Source: Mucilaginibacter_A sp050955045
GTDB lineage: Bacteria > Bacteroidota > Bacteroidia > Sphingobacteriales > Sphingobacteriaceae
DNA length: 64,000 nucleotides
Assembly: GCA_050955045.1 (NCBI GenBank)
Contig: JBPBQV010000032.1
Location: 84,692 to 148,691 of the forward strand
Direction of reading: 5' to 3'
Shown here piece by piece: positions 52,582 through 62,191 of the stretch (positions are counted from its first letter, which is position 1; the number at the start of each line of letters is the position of its first letter). The notes beneath the pieces were generated by a model. The model saw only the letters and a program-made list of their open reading frames with translations. It did not search any database and was not told the DNA's origin. The position numbers and the translations under genes are program-made.

Positions 52582-54072
52582 TCAGTTATTACCATAATGT
52601 TTGATAGCATCAACTTTCCCCGGAAATGCTGAAACTCCTTCTAAATTAAAACTTTTTAAATTTGTTGCCTCATGCGTTTCCAGCACATGAGCAAAGTAAT
52701 TCGGCAAATTATTGCCCCATGTTACAGAACTGTTTCTGATGGTGATGCGATTTGCTTTATCCAGATAAAAACCAGAAGTCCGGCCTTTTACCAAACCTTC
52801 TGCCTGACTTGGCCGCCTGTCATAAACACCGCCGGGAATGTTAGTGGTTTTGTTGATAAACAAATCTACCTGATCAAAATAAATCCCTTCCACTTTATCT
52901 GCTGATTCTGCGCTTACATAAACGCCGTTTTCACTCGTACATTTAATATTACTGAAAAATATCCGGCTAACTTTACCCACATTTCCTTCGGTTTTTCCTT
53001 TCGGGAAACGGAAGCCTGCATCTTTGTTATTACCTTTTGCCCGGCGGTAAGCCGTTACGTAAATTGGTTCTGCTTTGCCCCACCAAACATCAGAAAACAG
53101 GTGAGAATCCACCAAAATATTAGAAAAAACCACATCGGTTACCGTTCCTTCATCCCGGTTTTGAATACCTAAACCACGATTGCTTTTTTTAACGATACAA
53201 TTATTAAAAACCACATGCCTGATGCTGTCCATGTTTTCCGAGCCGATTTTTATGGCGCAGGAACGGGAAGTCATCGTGCAATTGCTCACCGTAATATTTT
53301 CGCAAACACCAAATTCCTGGTATTCGCGCCTATTTTTCAAACAGATACAATCATCACCCGATTCGATATAACAATTGCTGATGCGTACGTTTTTGCTGTG
53401 ATCCAGATCTATGCCATCACTATTACGCACTTTTAAACTATTTAAAAGCGTTAGATTATCAATGGCAACATCATTACAACCAATTAAATGCACCGTCCAG
53501 TAAGCAGAATTTTTGATGGTTAAATCTCTGATTCTGATATTTTTTCCGCCAACAATTGTTAGTAAATGCGGCCTTGGGTCAACTATATTGAAAGGCTTCA
53601 ACTCGTAAGAATCCGCCAATTCTTTGCCCATAAAAGAAGTACCGTTGCCATCAATTGTGCCGCCGCCACAAATAGTTATGTTTTCCAGATTTTCGCCGCC
53701 TATCCAGATGGTTCCTTCGCCTTTATTTTCCCGGAAAGCACTTTTTACATATACTTTTTCATCCGGATTTGCTAAAACGCGTGCATTAACTTCTACCTGA
53801 AACTCAATGTTAGATTTTAAATTAAAAGGCCCGGACAAAAAAACATGTCCCGAAGGAATAATTACTTTGCCACCGCCAGCAGCAGAACAGGCATCAATCG
53901 TTTTCTGAATCGCTGCTGCGTCATCTGTCCGGCCATCACCAACTGCACCAAAATTTTTAACTGAATACTCTTTTTGAACATTAATACCTGCGGATCTGTT
54001 ACCGGTTTTCGGCTGAGCTAATGGAGAAACGGCATTAAATAGTAACAGAAATCCGCAGATAATTCTTTGCAT
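52582..54072 (-). CDS. GH28 glycoside hydrolase (polygalacturonase-type)
   Basis: 496 aa, signal peptide then right-handed beta-helix (FGAVGDGRTDDAAAIQKTID at 41-60 is the GH28 start). The catalytic acids are present: N217-x-D219 in NSDGID and the D240-D241 pair in GDDC. The later GHG motif is replaced (CAIKIGSE), so the usual His is missing. Probably an exo-acting enzyme on galacturonan or rhamnogalacturonan. It is the fourth gene of the locus. Confidence 0.88.
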   Translation of the reverse strand: MQRIICGFLLLFNAVSPLAQPKTGNRSAGINVQKEYSVKNFGAVGDGRTDDAAAIQKTIDACSAAGGGKVIIPSGHVFLSGPFNLKSNIEFQVEVNARVLANPDEKVYVKSAFRENKGEGTIWIGGENLENITICGGGTIDGNGTSFMGKELADSYELKPFNIVDPRPHLLTIVGGKNIRIRDLTIKNSAYWTVHLIGCNDVAIDNLTLLNSLKVRNSDGIDLDHSKNVRISNCYIESGDDCICLKNRREYQEFGVCENITVSNCTMTSRSCAIKIGSENMDSIRHVVFNNCIVKKSNRGLGIQNRDEGTVTDVVFSNILVDSHLFSDVWWGKAEPIYVTAYRRAKGNNKDAGFRFPKGKTEGNVGKVSRIFFSNIKCTSENGVYVSAESADKVEGIYFDQVDLFINKTTNIPGGVYDRRPSQAEGLVKGRTSGFYLDKANRITIRNSSVTWGNNLPNYFAHVLETHEATNLKSFNLEGVSAFPGKVDAIKHYGNN

Positions 54073-54190
54073 ATGAATAGTTGATTGGCTTTATTTCGAT
54101 AATCCTTTTGTTTGACCAGCAGCATTTGATTCCCCGTTTTTATCAGGTTTTCTTGAAGTGTAAACTCCAGTTTTCCACTTTTCTGATAAA

Positions 54191-55738
54191 TTATTGTTTT
54201 AAAATTGCTTGTTTAAAAGCCGCAGGTAAGTCAATTTTCTCCAAGGAAGAATCCGTTACCTTATTTAAAACTAAAACCGGTGCTTCTTTTACCGTAGGAA
54301 TTTTTACATCATTTAATTTTAACCCTTTTACATCATCAAAAACTACAGCCGGACGAAAATCATCTTCCTTGTAACTTAGTTTAAGATTATTGAATTTGAT
54401 ATTTTCTGCATGACGAACGTAAAAACCCCAGGACGGCAATTCGCCGAACATGGTAAATTCCGGATAACCAGCTTCATTTTCAGTAACTTTTTGCAGTGAT
54501 TCCATTCCAACGAAAGCAATTTTTTTATCGCTGCCGCCGCCATAAATTATTTCAATATCTTCCAGCGTAACATCCTGAACCGGATGACCAGGCAAACCGG
54601 TTATCGATGCAGGAACCAGATTATGCGGCGGTACTTTTGGCGGCGGACCTTCCATCGGATAACCAATATCCGGTTTTCCTGAAGGAATTTCTGCTTTAAC
54701 ATGCGCAATATAAACATGCTGCAACTTGCTGTATCGTTCGTCCTGATTTCTATGCCCTAAACGAAGCAATATCGCATTGCCTGTATTTTTAGCGGTTACG
54801 TTTTGGATGTTTACGTTTTCCAGCAGCGCGCCATCAACCGTTTCCAGTGCAATGGCAGAACGGTAAGTATCATAAACAGTAAGATTTTTTACGGTGATAT
54901 TTTTAAATCCGCCTAAAGAACCGGTGCCCAGTTTAAAGCCGTTGGCACTGGAACGAAGCGTGCAATTTTTTACGTAAATATGATCACAGCTATTTTTTAC
55001 ATCTTCAGATTTTAAGCAGATGGCATCATCCGCCGCATTAAAAAAGCTGTTGGTAATGCGTACATTTTTACTGTCAACTATATCAATTCCATCGTTATTC
55101 CAGTACGCCACACTTTGCACTTTCATTTGATCGATCAGAACATCGTTGCAATTTTTGTAAAGCTGTACCCAGCATGCAGCATCTTTTAAAGTGATACCTG
55201 TAACTTTAACTTGTTTACAATCCACAAAAGAAAGTATCATCGGACGATTTTTCTCCGTTGGACGTTTGATTCTCCATTGCGGATCATCTACTTTTCCTTC
55301 TCTTAACTGGTGCAACAAATCAACTACTAAATCACGGCCTTGTCCGTTTATAATTCCATTTCCGGTAATGGAAACATTTTGCAAGTTTCTGGCGATGATG
55401 AGCGACATGGCTACTTTTCCATCATAATCTAGCCTTTTCGTGCTTCCTAACAGAAAAGCGTTATCAGCTAAGTGAAGTTCAACGTTTGATTTTAAATAAA
55501 GCTGACTGGTTAGAAAAGATCCGTCTGGAATTAAAACTATTCCACCTCCTTTAGCAGCAGCTGCGTCAATTGCTTTTTGTATGCTCGAAGCATTATTGGT
55601 TTTGCCATCTGCCTTAGCACCATAAGTAAGAATGTTGTATGTTGATTTTTGCTGGCTAAAAGAAGCATTGCCAAAACTCACTAATAATAGACAAGAAATA
55701 AACCGGCAAAGCTGAAAGGTTTTAGTTTTTGTAAGCAT
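54191..55738 (-). CDS. second GH28 glycoside hydrolase
   Basis: 515 aa, signal peptide ending near ASFSQQ, GH28 start YGAKADGKTNNASSIQKAID (about 40-59), NNDGID (Asn-x-Asp) and AADDAICLKS (Asp pair). As in the neighbour, the GHG His is absent (ANGFKLGTGS). It is only moderately similar to the adjacent GH28, so the two probably act on different linkages of the same pectic polymer. Copies of the window repeat lie at both ends (54279-54293, 55655-55669). Confidence 0.88.
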   Translation of the reverse strand: MLTKTKTFQLCRFISCLLLVSFGNASFSQQKSTYNILTYGAKADGKTNNASSIQKAIDAAAAKGGGIVLIPDGSFLTSQLYLKSNVELHLADNAFLLGSTKRLDYDGKVAMSLIIARNLQNVSITGNGIINGQGRDLVVDLLHQLREGKVDDPQWRIKRPTEKNRPMILSFVDCKQVKVTGITLKDAACWVQLYKNCNDVLIDQMKVQSVAYWNNDGIDIVDSKNVRITNSFFNAADDAICLKSEDVKNSCDHIYVKNCTLRSSANGFKLGTGSLGGFKNITVKNLTVYDTYRSAIALETVDGALLENVNIQNVTAKNTGNAILLRLGHRNQDERYSKLQHVYIAHVKAEIPSGKPDIGYPMEGPPPKVPPHNLVPASITGLPGHPVQDVTLEDIEIIYGGGSDKKIAFVGMESLQKVTENEAGYPEFTMFGELPSWGFYVRHAENIKFNNLKLSYKEDDFRPAVVFDDVKGLKLNDVKIPTVKEAPVLVLNKVTDSSLEKIDLPAAFKQAILKQ

Positions 55739-55799
55739 GCAAAATGGTAATAAAGCATCAACTCCTAACTACTTGTGGTAGCCGGAGTTGATTAGTAAA

Positions 55800-57500
55800 T
55801 TAATAACCTGGATTTTGAGGAAAAGCAGCTCCTCTGTTCAAATCTATTTGTGATTGCGGGATTGGCCTTAACAGGTTATGTGCATTTAATGAATTAGCGG
55901 CTTTTGCTTCATCATTATAAGCTAACGTTCGGGTGATAAGTTTACCGGTACGTTTTAATTCAAACCACCTGAACTCTTCGCCGGCAAGTTCGCGTGCACG
56001 CTCATCTAAAATATTATCCAGGGATAAAGTAGTAGCTGTCATTTCAGTAGTATAAGCAATACCAGTGGCCGGATTGATGCCTGTTTTAGCAGCTCTGGTT
56101 CTTACAATATTATAATATTGAAGTGCTTTTGCGGTGTTGCCAGCTTCTAGATATGCTTCGGCAGCTAACAGATAAGTTTCACCTAATCTAAAAACGTAAG
56201 TATCTCTGGTACCTGCATTATCTGCATAAGTAAGATTAACTTCTCTGAATTTTTTAAATTCAGGGAAAGTACGGGTCAAGCCGGAAAATGGTGAAGTGCG
56301 GTATTCATCCGGATTAAATACAAAATATTTTCTGGCTGCTTTTTGAGCAGCAGTAAAAGCGACATCCGGATAATAGATAACGGTATCTCCTTGTGCAAAA
56401 GTTTTTCCGTTTAATGTTCCCGCTGCTTGTGCAATAATTCCGGTCCAAACGGTAGCTAAATAACGACTGTCGCGGGCTTTATCAAACAAACTGAAAAAAT
56501 AAGGATCAGGAACAGCTACATAATTCGGCTTGTTATAAAATGAACTTCTGGCAATTGGCGCTAAACTTTGCGTATCCCATAAAAAGTTTTGATGAAGGTT
56601 GTTTCCGGTAATAGCAGTTCCTTGTACTCTCCCTAAAAAATAAACTTGGTTAGTACCAGCATTTGTACTATACTGTACAGAAAATATCACTTCCGAATTT
56701 ATCTGGAAGTTAGCTACAGTTGGATCAAACAAAGTGGAATATACAGGCCGGAGCGAGTAGGTGCCCGAATTGATTACATTTTCGGCTAAATTTGCAGCCT
56801 GTGTAAAATCAGCAGTGCCTGCTCCATAACTTTTATAACCTTTTGTTAAATAAACCTTAGAAAGCAGATGCTGTGCAAAGCCTTTGGTTACACGGCCAGC
56901 TTCGGAAGTTGTTGTAGGTAAAACAGCAATGGCTTCTGTTAAATCTGTTATTATTTGTGCATAAACATCTTTTTCCGGCGTTCTGGTAAAGCCTATTGAT
57001 GCCGATGTGGAACGTGTTAATACAAGTGGCACATCACCAAAAGTTTCTGCAAGCAAATAATAATAGTAAGCCCTCAGCGCTTTTGACTCACCAATTCGTG
57101 TATTTAAAGTAGTAGCATCCATTCCCTGTACCTGACTTGCCCAGTATAAGGTTGTATTAGCTGTACCTATAGAATAATATAGCTGTTTCCAGTAACTATC
57201 TACATCTCCAATTGATGAATTTAAAGAGGTATTGTAGATGTTTAAAGCATTAACGTCAGTAGTGTTATAAGACGTAAAAATATCAGTACCGACTGTATAT
57301 AATGAACTAAAATTTACGATATATCTTAAATTAGGATAATTTGATTTTGCTAAATCTTCAAAACCAGCTTTAGTAACATAATAAGTTTCGTCTGTTTGAC
57401 CGCCTAAGTTACTTTCTTCAATATATTTCTTACACCCTGCAGCACCAATTACTGTAATTGCAAATAGTGAGAACAGTAAAATATTTTTAAAGTATTTCAT
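55800..57500 (-). CDS. SusD/RagB-type outer-membrane glycan-binding lipoprotein
   Basis: 566 aa. Lipobox GAAGC (Cys 23). It has the SusD features TPR-like helices (RIGESKALRAYYYYLLAETFG, about 133), DVPLVL, and the C-terminal LDERARELAGEEFRWFELKRTGKL. It captures oligosaccharides at the cell surface and hands them to the SusC barrel encoded 25 bp upstream. Part of the pectin-type locus. Confidence 0.93.
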   Translation of the reverse strand: MKYFKNILLFSLFAITVIGAAGCKKYIEESNLGGQTDETYYVTKAGFEDLAKSNYPNLRYIVNFSSLYTVGTDIFTSYNTTDVNALNIYNTSLNSSIGDVDSYWKQLYYSIGTANTTLYWASQVQGMDATTLNTRIGESKALRAYYYYLLAETFGDVPLVLTRSTSASIGFTRTPEKDVYAQIITDLTEAIAVLPTTTSEAGRVTKGFAQHLLSKVYLTKGYKSYGAGTADFTQAANLAENVINSGTYSLRPVYSTLFDPTVANFQINSEVIFSVQYSTNAGTNQVYFLGRVQGTAITGNNLHQNFLWDTQSLAPIARSSFYNKPNYVAVPDPYFFSLFDKARDSRYLATVWTGIIAQAAGTLNGKTFAQGDTVIYYPDVAFTAAQKAARKYFVFNPDEYRTSPFSGLTRTFPEFKKFREVNLTYADNAGTRDTYVFRLGETYLLAAEAYLEAGNTAKALQYYNIVRTRAAKTGINPATGIAYTTEMTATTLSLDNILDERARELAGEEFRWFELKRTGKLITRTLAYNDEAKAANSLNAHNLLRPIPQSQIDLNRGAAFPQNPGY

Positions 57501-57525
57501 ATGAATAATTGATATAGTCTGATGA

Positions 57526-60500
57526 TTATAAGGTTACGTTAAAGCCTAAAATAAAGGTACGGGTACGAAAATCCTGTAAGCCAAAGGAACTTAAATCTGC
57601 AGTTTCAGGATCCCAACCAATAAACTTGGTAAAAACTACCGGATTATAAGCCGTTACATATAATCTTAAATTGTTTAGTTTAATTTTTGATGCAAAATCT
57701 TTAGGCAAAGTATATCCTAAAGTAATGTTACTTATTTTGGTATAAGATGAATTTTGGTAAGTAGCAGCTGTTCTTCTGGTAGCATCTGTTTCAATAGCAT
57801 TATTTGCCCATGTATTGCTTGGATTGGTAGCTGTCCAGTAATCTCTTTGGTAAGCACCAAATCTTGCACGTCCCTGATCGCCGTTTAAATACTGATCCAG
57901 AAAAGTACTTTGCTGTAATGTGCCTTGGCGTGTATAGATGGTGAACCCTAAATCGATATTTTGATAGGTAAAGGTGTTAGTTAATCCGCCAAACCAGTTA
58001 GGTATATCGCTTCCTAATATTACTCGGTCGTCTGCTGTAATTTTACTGTCGTTATTGGTATCCTGAATTTTGTACTGGCCAGGTTTCTGTCCATAAACAG
58101 CAGCTTGTGCAGCTTCGCTTGTTTGCCAAACGCCAATTACTTTATAGTTGTAAATTACACGTGCTTTCTGTCCAATAAAGCGTGCATTACCTACATCGTT
58201 TGCTCCATTACCAAACAAATCAATAATCTGGTTTTTATTTTTGGAATAATTGATGTTGGTTGTCCAGCTAAATTTACCAGATTTATAGTTGGTGGTGTTT
58301 AAACCAACTTCAATACCACTATTTCTAATGGAGCCTATATTGGCAACAACTGTAGTAAAGCCATTAGCAGCTGGAATCTGTTGTGGTAATAAGGTTCCTC
58401 TAGCTGTTTTATTATAATAATCAAAGGTAAAGCCTATTCTATTTTTCAGAATATTTATTTCCATTCCAGCATTGTATTCTGAGGTTTTTTCCCATGTTAA
58501 ATCTTTATTAGCCAAAGAAACAATTGTAGAACCGTTAGCTGTTGAACCGTTAAAATCATAATAACTGGTAGCAACACTTGATTGTGTAACGTATGGATAA
58601 AAGTATGTTCCAAACAGAGCCGCATTACCGGATTTACCATAGCTAAACCTGAATTTTAGAAAGTTGATCAGCGAAACATTTTTAAGGAATTCTTCCTCAC
58701 TCGCTATCCAACCTACTGCAGCTGATGGGAAAAATCCCCATTTATGACCATCAGCAAAAATAGAATTCCCGTCACCTCTGCCAGTTACAGTAAACAAATA
58801 CCTGTTTTTAAAAATATAGTTAGCTCTGAAAAAATAAGAACTAATTGTTTGTTTGGTATAATTACTTGACGCAACGGTTGAAGGCTGAACGACAGTGCCA
58901 TTAATTGTGACCGCAGTTGCGCTGCCAACGTTATACCATAATGAACGATACGGTAAACCGGAAACCGTAATTAAATTATTATCCGTTTGATAATAATTTA
59001 AAGAACTTCCCAAGGTAAAATCAAGCTTATGATCATTGCCTATTTCTTTATTATATATTAACAGGTTATCTAAAGTATAGTTAAAAATATGGTTGGTACC
59101 ATTAGTAGCACTATTTGGTCTTGTGCCTGCAGCAGTTTTAGAATAAGTATCAGCATAAGTACCCGAACGCTGGAAAGTAATATCAGGAGTAAAAGAACTT
59201 CTAAATTTTAATCCTTTTAATAAACCGATTTCTGTATAAATATTAGGTAACATTCTGATATACTGTGTTCTTCGGATATCATTATCAAAGTCAAACAGGG
59301 GATTGGTAATCTGTGCTTCCGTTTCGTAAGCAAAAAACTTATCACTACCGTCAGCATTATAAGCACTACCGGTTGGCCGCAATCGATAAGCACTTCTGAA
59401 TACTTCGCCACTACCCAAATTGAAATCAGCAAAAGTTCCATACATAGAAGCACCAACCTTAAACCAGTTAGTAAACGTTTTATCCAGTCCTACTTTTAGG
59501 GTATATTTTTTAGTATTTTCTACTTTTATAGCACCCTGATAATCCTGAAAACCTGCCGATACAAAATAGGTTGTCTTTTCATCACCACCAGTAATGGACA
59601 GATTATGATTAGTTTGTAAACCGTTTTGTTTAATCAGATTAATCCAGTTAGTATAGTTACCGCTAGAAATATTAGCCAGTTCTGTTGCAGAAAATATATT
59701 TGCATCAGTATAAGTAACCTTTGGTGTAAGGCTGTTACCTAACGTACTATAATATTCGCGCGCATAATTAACAAATTCAGGACCGGTCATAATCCTGGGT
59801 AAATTGTAGGCATTTACGATACCAACATAAGCATCATAATTTATTCTAGTCTGACCTTTAGAGCCTCTTTTAGTGGTAACAATTATTACACCGTTTGCAC
59901 CTCTTGAACCAAATATAGCTGTTGATGACGCATCTTTTAGCACATCCATCCGCTCAATATCAGAAGGATTAATATCATTGATGTTTGATACAGGTATTCC
60001 ATCTACAACATATAAGGGCTGTGTATTACCATAAATTGAGTTTACACCACGGATTTCTACTGTCATATCTGCTCCTGGTTTACCTGAAGAACGCTTTACA
60101 TCAACACCTGGTAACCGGCCTTGCAAAGCTTCTTGCGCATTCGGTGCTTTTGATTTAACAATTTCATCATTGTTTAACGAAACTACCGTTCCTGTTAAAT
60201 CACTCTTTTTCTTGGTACCATAACCAATTACCACAACTTCGTTTAAGGAAGTGCTTGTTTCTGTTAATGTAACAGATAATGATGTTTGACTATTAACCGG
60301 AACTTCACGCGTGTTAAAGCCAATGTATTTGAATACCAAAACATCTGTTTTCCCAGCCTGAATAGTGTATTTACCATCCAAATCAGTTGATGTAAGTGTG
60401 GCACTACCTTTAATACCAACAGTTACACCCGGCAAAGCAATGCCTTTGCCATCAACAACTACTCCTTTTATGGCAGTTAAATTTTGTGCGTAAGACACGG

Positions 60501-60579
60501 TATTGAAAATAAGTATTGCTAAAAGCATACTTATATATAATTTATGTTTCCCTTTTAATTTAGGTTGAGATTTATTCAT
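57526..60579 (-). CDS. SusC/RagA-type TonB-dependent outer-membrane transporter
   Basis: 1017 aa. Signal peptide (1-32), CarboxypepD_reg-like domain (about 36-112, IKGVVVDGKGIALPGVTVGIKG), TonB box/plug (VVIGYGTKKKSDLTG at about 115-130, then RGANGVIIVTTKRG at about 224), and a 22-strand barrel ending in the typical RTFILGFNVTL. It imports oligosaccharides released by the GH28/GH27 enzymes. There is no STN domain, so no anti-sigma signalling; control is by the LacI-family gene instead. Confidence 0.95.
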   Translation of the reverse strand: MNKSQPKLKGKHKLYISMLLAILIFNTVSYAQNLTAIKGVVVDGKGIALPGVTVGIKGSATLTSTDLDGKYTIQAGKTDVLVFKYIGFNTREVPVNSQTSLSVTLTETSTSLNEVVVIGYGTKKKSDLTGTVVSLNNDEIVKSKAPNAQEALQGRLPGVDVKRSSGKPGADMTVEIRGVNSIYGNTQPLYVVDGIPVSNINDINPSDIERMDVLKDASSTAIFGSRGANGVIIVTTKRGSKGQTRINYDAYVGIVNAYNLPRIMTGPEFVNYAREYYSTLGNSLTPKVTYTDANIFSATELANISSGNYTNWINLIKQNGLQTNHNLSITGGDEKTTYFVSAGFQDYQGAIKVENTKKYTLKVGLDKTFTNWFKVGASMYGTFADFNLGSGEVFRSAYRLRPTGSAYNADGSDKFFAYETEAQITNPLFDFDNDIRRTQYIRMLPNIYTEIGLLKGLKFRSSFTPDITFQRSGTYADTYSKTAAGTRPNSATNGTNHIFNYTLDNLLIYNKEIGNDHKLDFTLGSSLNYYQTDNNLITVSGLPYRSLWYNVGSATAVTINGTVVQPSTVASSNYTKQTISSYFFRANYIFKNRYLFTVTGRGDGNSIFADGHKWGFFPSAAVGWIASEEEFLKNVSLINFLKFRFSYGKSGNAALFGTYFYPYVTQSSVATSYYDFNGSTANGSTIVSLANKDLTWEKTSEYNAGMEINILKNRIGFTFDYYNKTARGTLLPQQIPAANGFTTVVANIGSIRNSGIEVGLNTTNYKSGKFSWTTNINYSKNKNQIIDLFGNGANDVGNARFIGQKARVIYNYKVIGVWQTSEAAQAAVYGQKPGQYKIQDTNNDSKITADDRVILGSDIPNWFGGLTNTFTYQNIDLGFTIYTRQGTLQQSTFLDQYLNGDQGRARFGAYQRDYWTATNPSNTWANNAIETDATRRTAATYQNSSYTKISNITLGYTLPKDFASKIKLNNLRLYVTAYNPVVFTKFIGWDPETADLSSFGLQDFRTRTFILGFNVTL

Positions 60580-60726
60580 GTAATACAGGGGTTGATCTTT
60601 AATAAATAATTAAATAAGTGATATTGGAAAGCAACTTTAAAGCGCAAAATTTTAGTCACAGGATCAAAATATTTTTACCATACAAGAGATTTAGAAGTAA
60701 GTTTAAAAATTGGAAGTCAAACATAT

Positions 60727-60757
60727 CAAACTTAATCGATTAAGCTTATTACTACAA
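60727..60757 (-). promoter_or_regulatory. promoter of the polysaccharide utilisation locus
   Basis: Read on minus: TTTG (60754-60757), exactly 19 bp, then TAAGTTTG (60727-60734), matching TTTG-N19-TAnnTTTG. It points at susC with a leader of about 140 nt. Confidence 0.85.
60731..60744. promoter_or_regulatory. probable LacI-family operator inside the locus promoter
   Basis: CTTAATCGATTAAG is a perfect 14-bp palindrome with a central CG, the usual form of LacI/GalR-family operators. It lies in the spacer between the -33 and -7 boxes and just after the LacI-family gene, so binding should block the promoter. I found no second copy in the window. Confidence 0.75.
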
Positions 60758-60765
60758 AAAAAAGT

Positions 60766-61779
60766 TTATTTCATTTTTATTGAAGAAGCTCTTTGAATTA
60801 AACTTGATGGTATGACAATTTGTGAAACCTGGCCATTACCTTTTATCTGTTTAAATAAGAGATGAAGTATTTCTTCGGAAAACTTTTTTAACGGCTGTAC
60901 TATTGCAGTTATTGATGGAGAATAGAAATTAAAAAGTTCGTGATCATCAAAAGCTATTATTGCAACATCATCAGGAATAGCAATTTTAAGTTTCTCAAAA
61001 ACCTCCAAACCACATATCGTAAGGTAATTACTCGAAAACAGTATAGCGTCTATTTTAGTATTTTCCTTCAGTAAAGCCGTTGTTTTTGCAACTATATCTT
61101 CACGGTTTCCTGTAACATGTACTTTTTCAACAATAGGATCTAATGAAAATTCTTTCACTGCTTTAAGATAACCACACTCTCTTTGCTGCATTTGGGGTTG
61201 CATAGAATCGGACAAGATTAAAGCAGGATGTTTAAGCCCTTGTGATATAAAATGAATAATTGCTTGATAAGTACTGTTGCAGTTATCTGTTACCACATAA
61301 CTGGTTGTAATTTTTGTTAAAAACCGATCAAATAAAACTACTGGGATGTTATCTTTTAATAAAGTTTCAATTTCTTTTTCGATTCCTTCCGGTGGAACAA
61401 TAATATAACCATCAACGTTCCGGTCTCGAAACATGGTAATAATTTCTTTAGCTTTTTTAGTTTCATTATCTGTGCTGCAAAAAATAATACGATAGCCATT
61501 TGTATAAGCAAGATCGTCTATCATTTTGGCAACATCCGCAAAAAACGGATTAGAAATATCGTCTACCATTAGACCGATAATTTTTGAAGTGCCTGTACGT
61601 AAGCTTTTTGCAAGTTGATTAGGTTTGTAACCTATTTTTTCTACTTTTTCTAAAACCCGTTCAGCCAATTCTTTACTAATCCTTTTTTCTTTTGCTTTTC
61701 CATTAATAATATATGATATGGTTGCAGAAGACACATTGAACATTTTTGCAATATCACTTAATGATATTTTTTTCTCCAT
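60766..61779 (-). CDS. LacI-family transcriptional regulator of the locus
   Basis: 337 aa. The helix-turn-helix is at about 5-25 (LSDIAKMFNVSSATISYIINGK), then the hinge NQLAKSLRTG (about 55) and a periplasmic-binding-protein-like sugar domain starting KIIGLMVDDISNPFFADVAK. It probably represses the susC promoter through the palindrome 22 bp beyond its stop codon and responds to a pectic sugar. Same strand as the locus, directly upstream. Confidence 0.93.
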   Translation of the reverse strand: MEKKISLSDIAKMFNVSSATISYIINGKAKEKRISKELAERVLEKVEKIGYKPNQLAKSLRTGTSKIIGLMVDDISNPFFADVAKMIDDLAYTNGYRIIFCSTDNETKKAKEIITMFRDRNVDGYIIVPPEGIEKEIETLLKDNIPVVLFDRFLTKITTSYVVTDNCNSTYQAIIHFISQGLKHPALILSDSMQPQMQQRECGYLKAVKEFSLDPIVEKVHVTGNREDIVAKTTALLKENTKIDAILFSSNYLTICGLEVFEKLKIAIPDDVAIIAFDDHELFNFYSPSITAIVQPLKKFSEEILHLLFKQIKGNGQVSQIVIPSSLIQRASSIKMK

Positions 61780-62191
61780 AACTGCCTCAATTATTTTCAG
61801 GTATTAAAAGCGAAAGGTAACTTATTATTAAATAGTATTCAGCTTGTCCAATTCTTTTTACTTATCAAGCAAAAATTCAAATTAGTTAAAGGCATATTAT
61901 ATGCCCCGGTCAGAGTGAAAGAGCAATTTTCCAATGATGGGTCTGTTCTTTTGAGCCATTATAAAGGCCGGGATGACTGTATCTACTGTCCTCATTGCCG
62001 GACTTAATGCCCAGACAATTAATATTTCTACCTTTTCAGTCAAAAACAATTCGCAGGACATCCAAAGAAACAAGGCTATAGAAGAAGCTGGCCATGAAAG
62101 CTGACCAGCAAGCCCCCACTTTATTAACAGAAAGAGTATTGCTTTTACAATACTCTTTTGAAAAATATTCCTAAATTAAATAGAATGACTA
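61780..62191. other. gene-poor intergenic region
   Basis: 412 bp. A 43-codon frame on plus (61973-62104) is open but has no recognised features and could be a remnant. No promoter match was found for the LacI gene. Confidence 0.5.
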
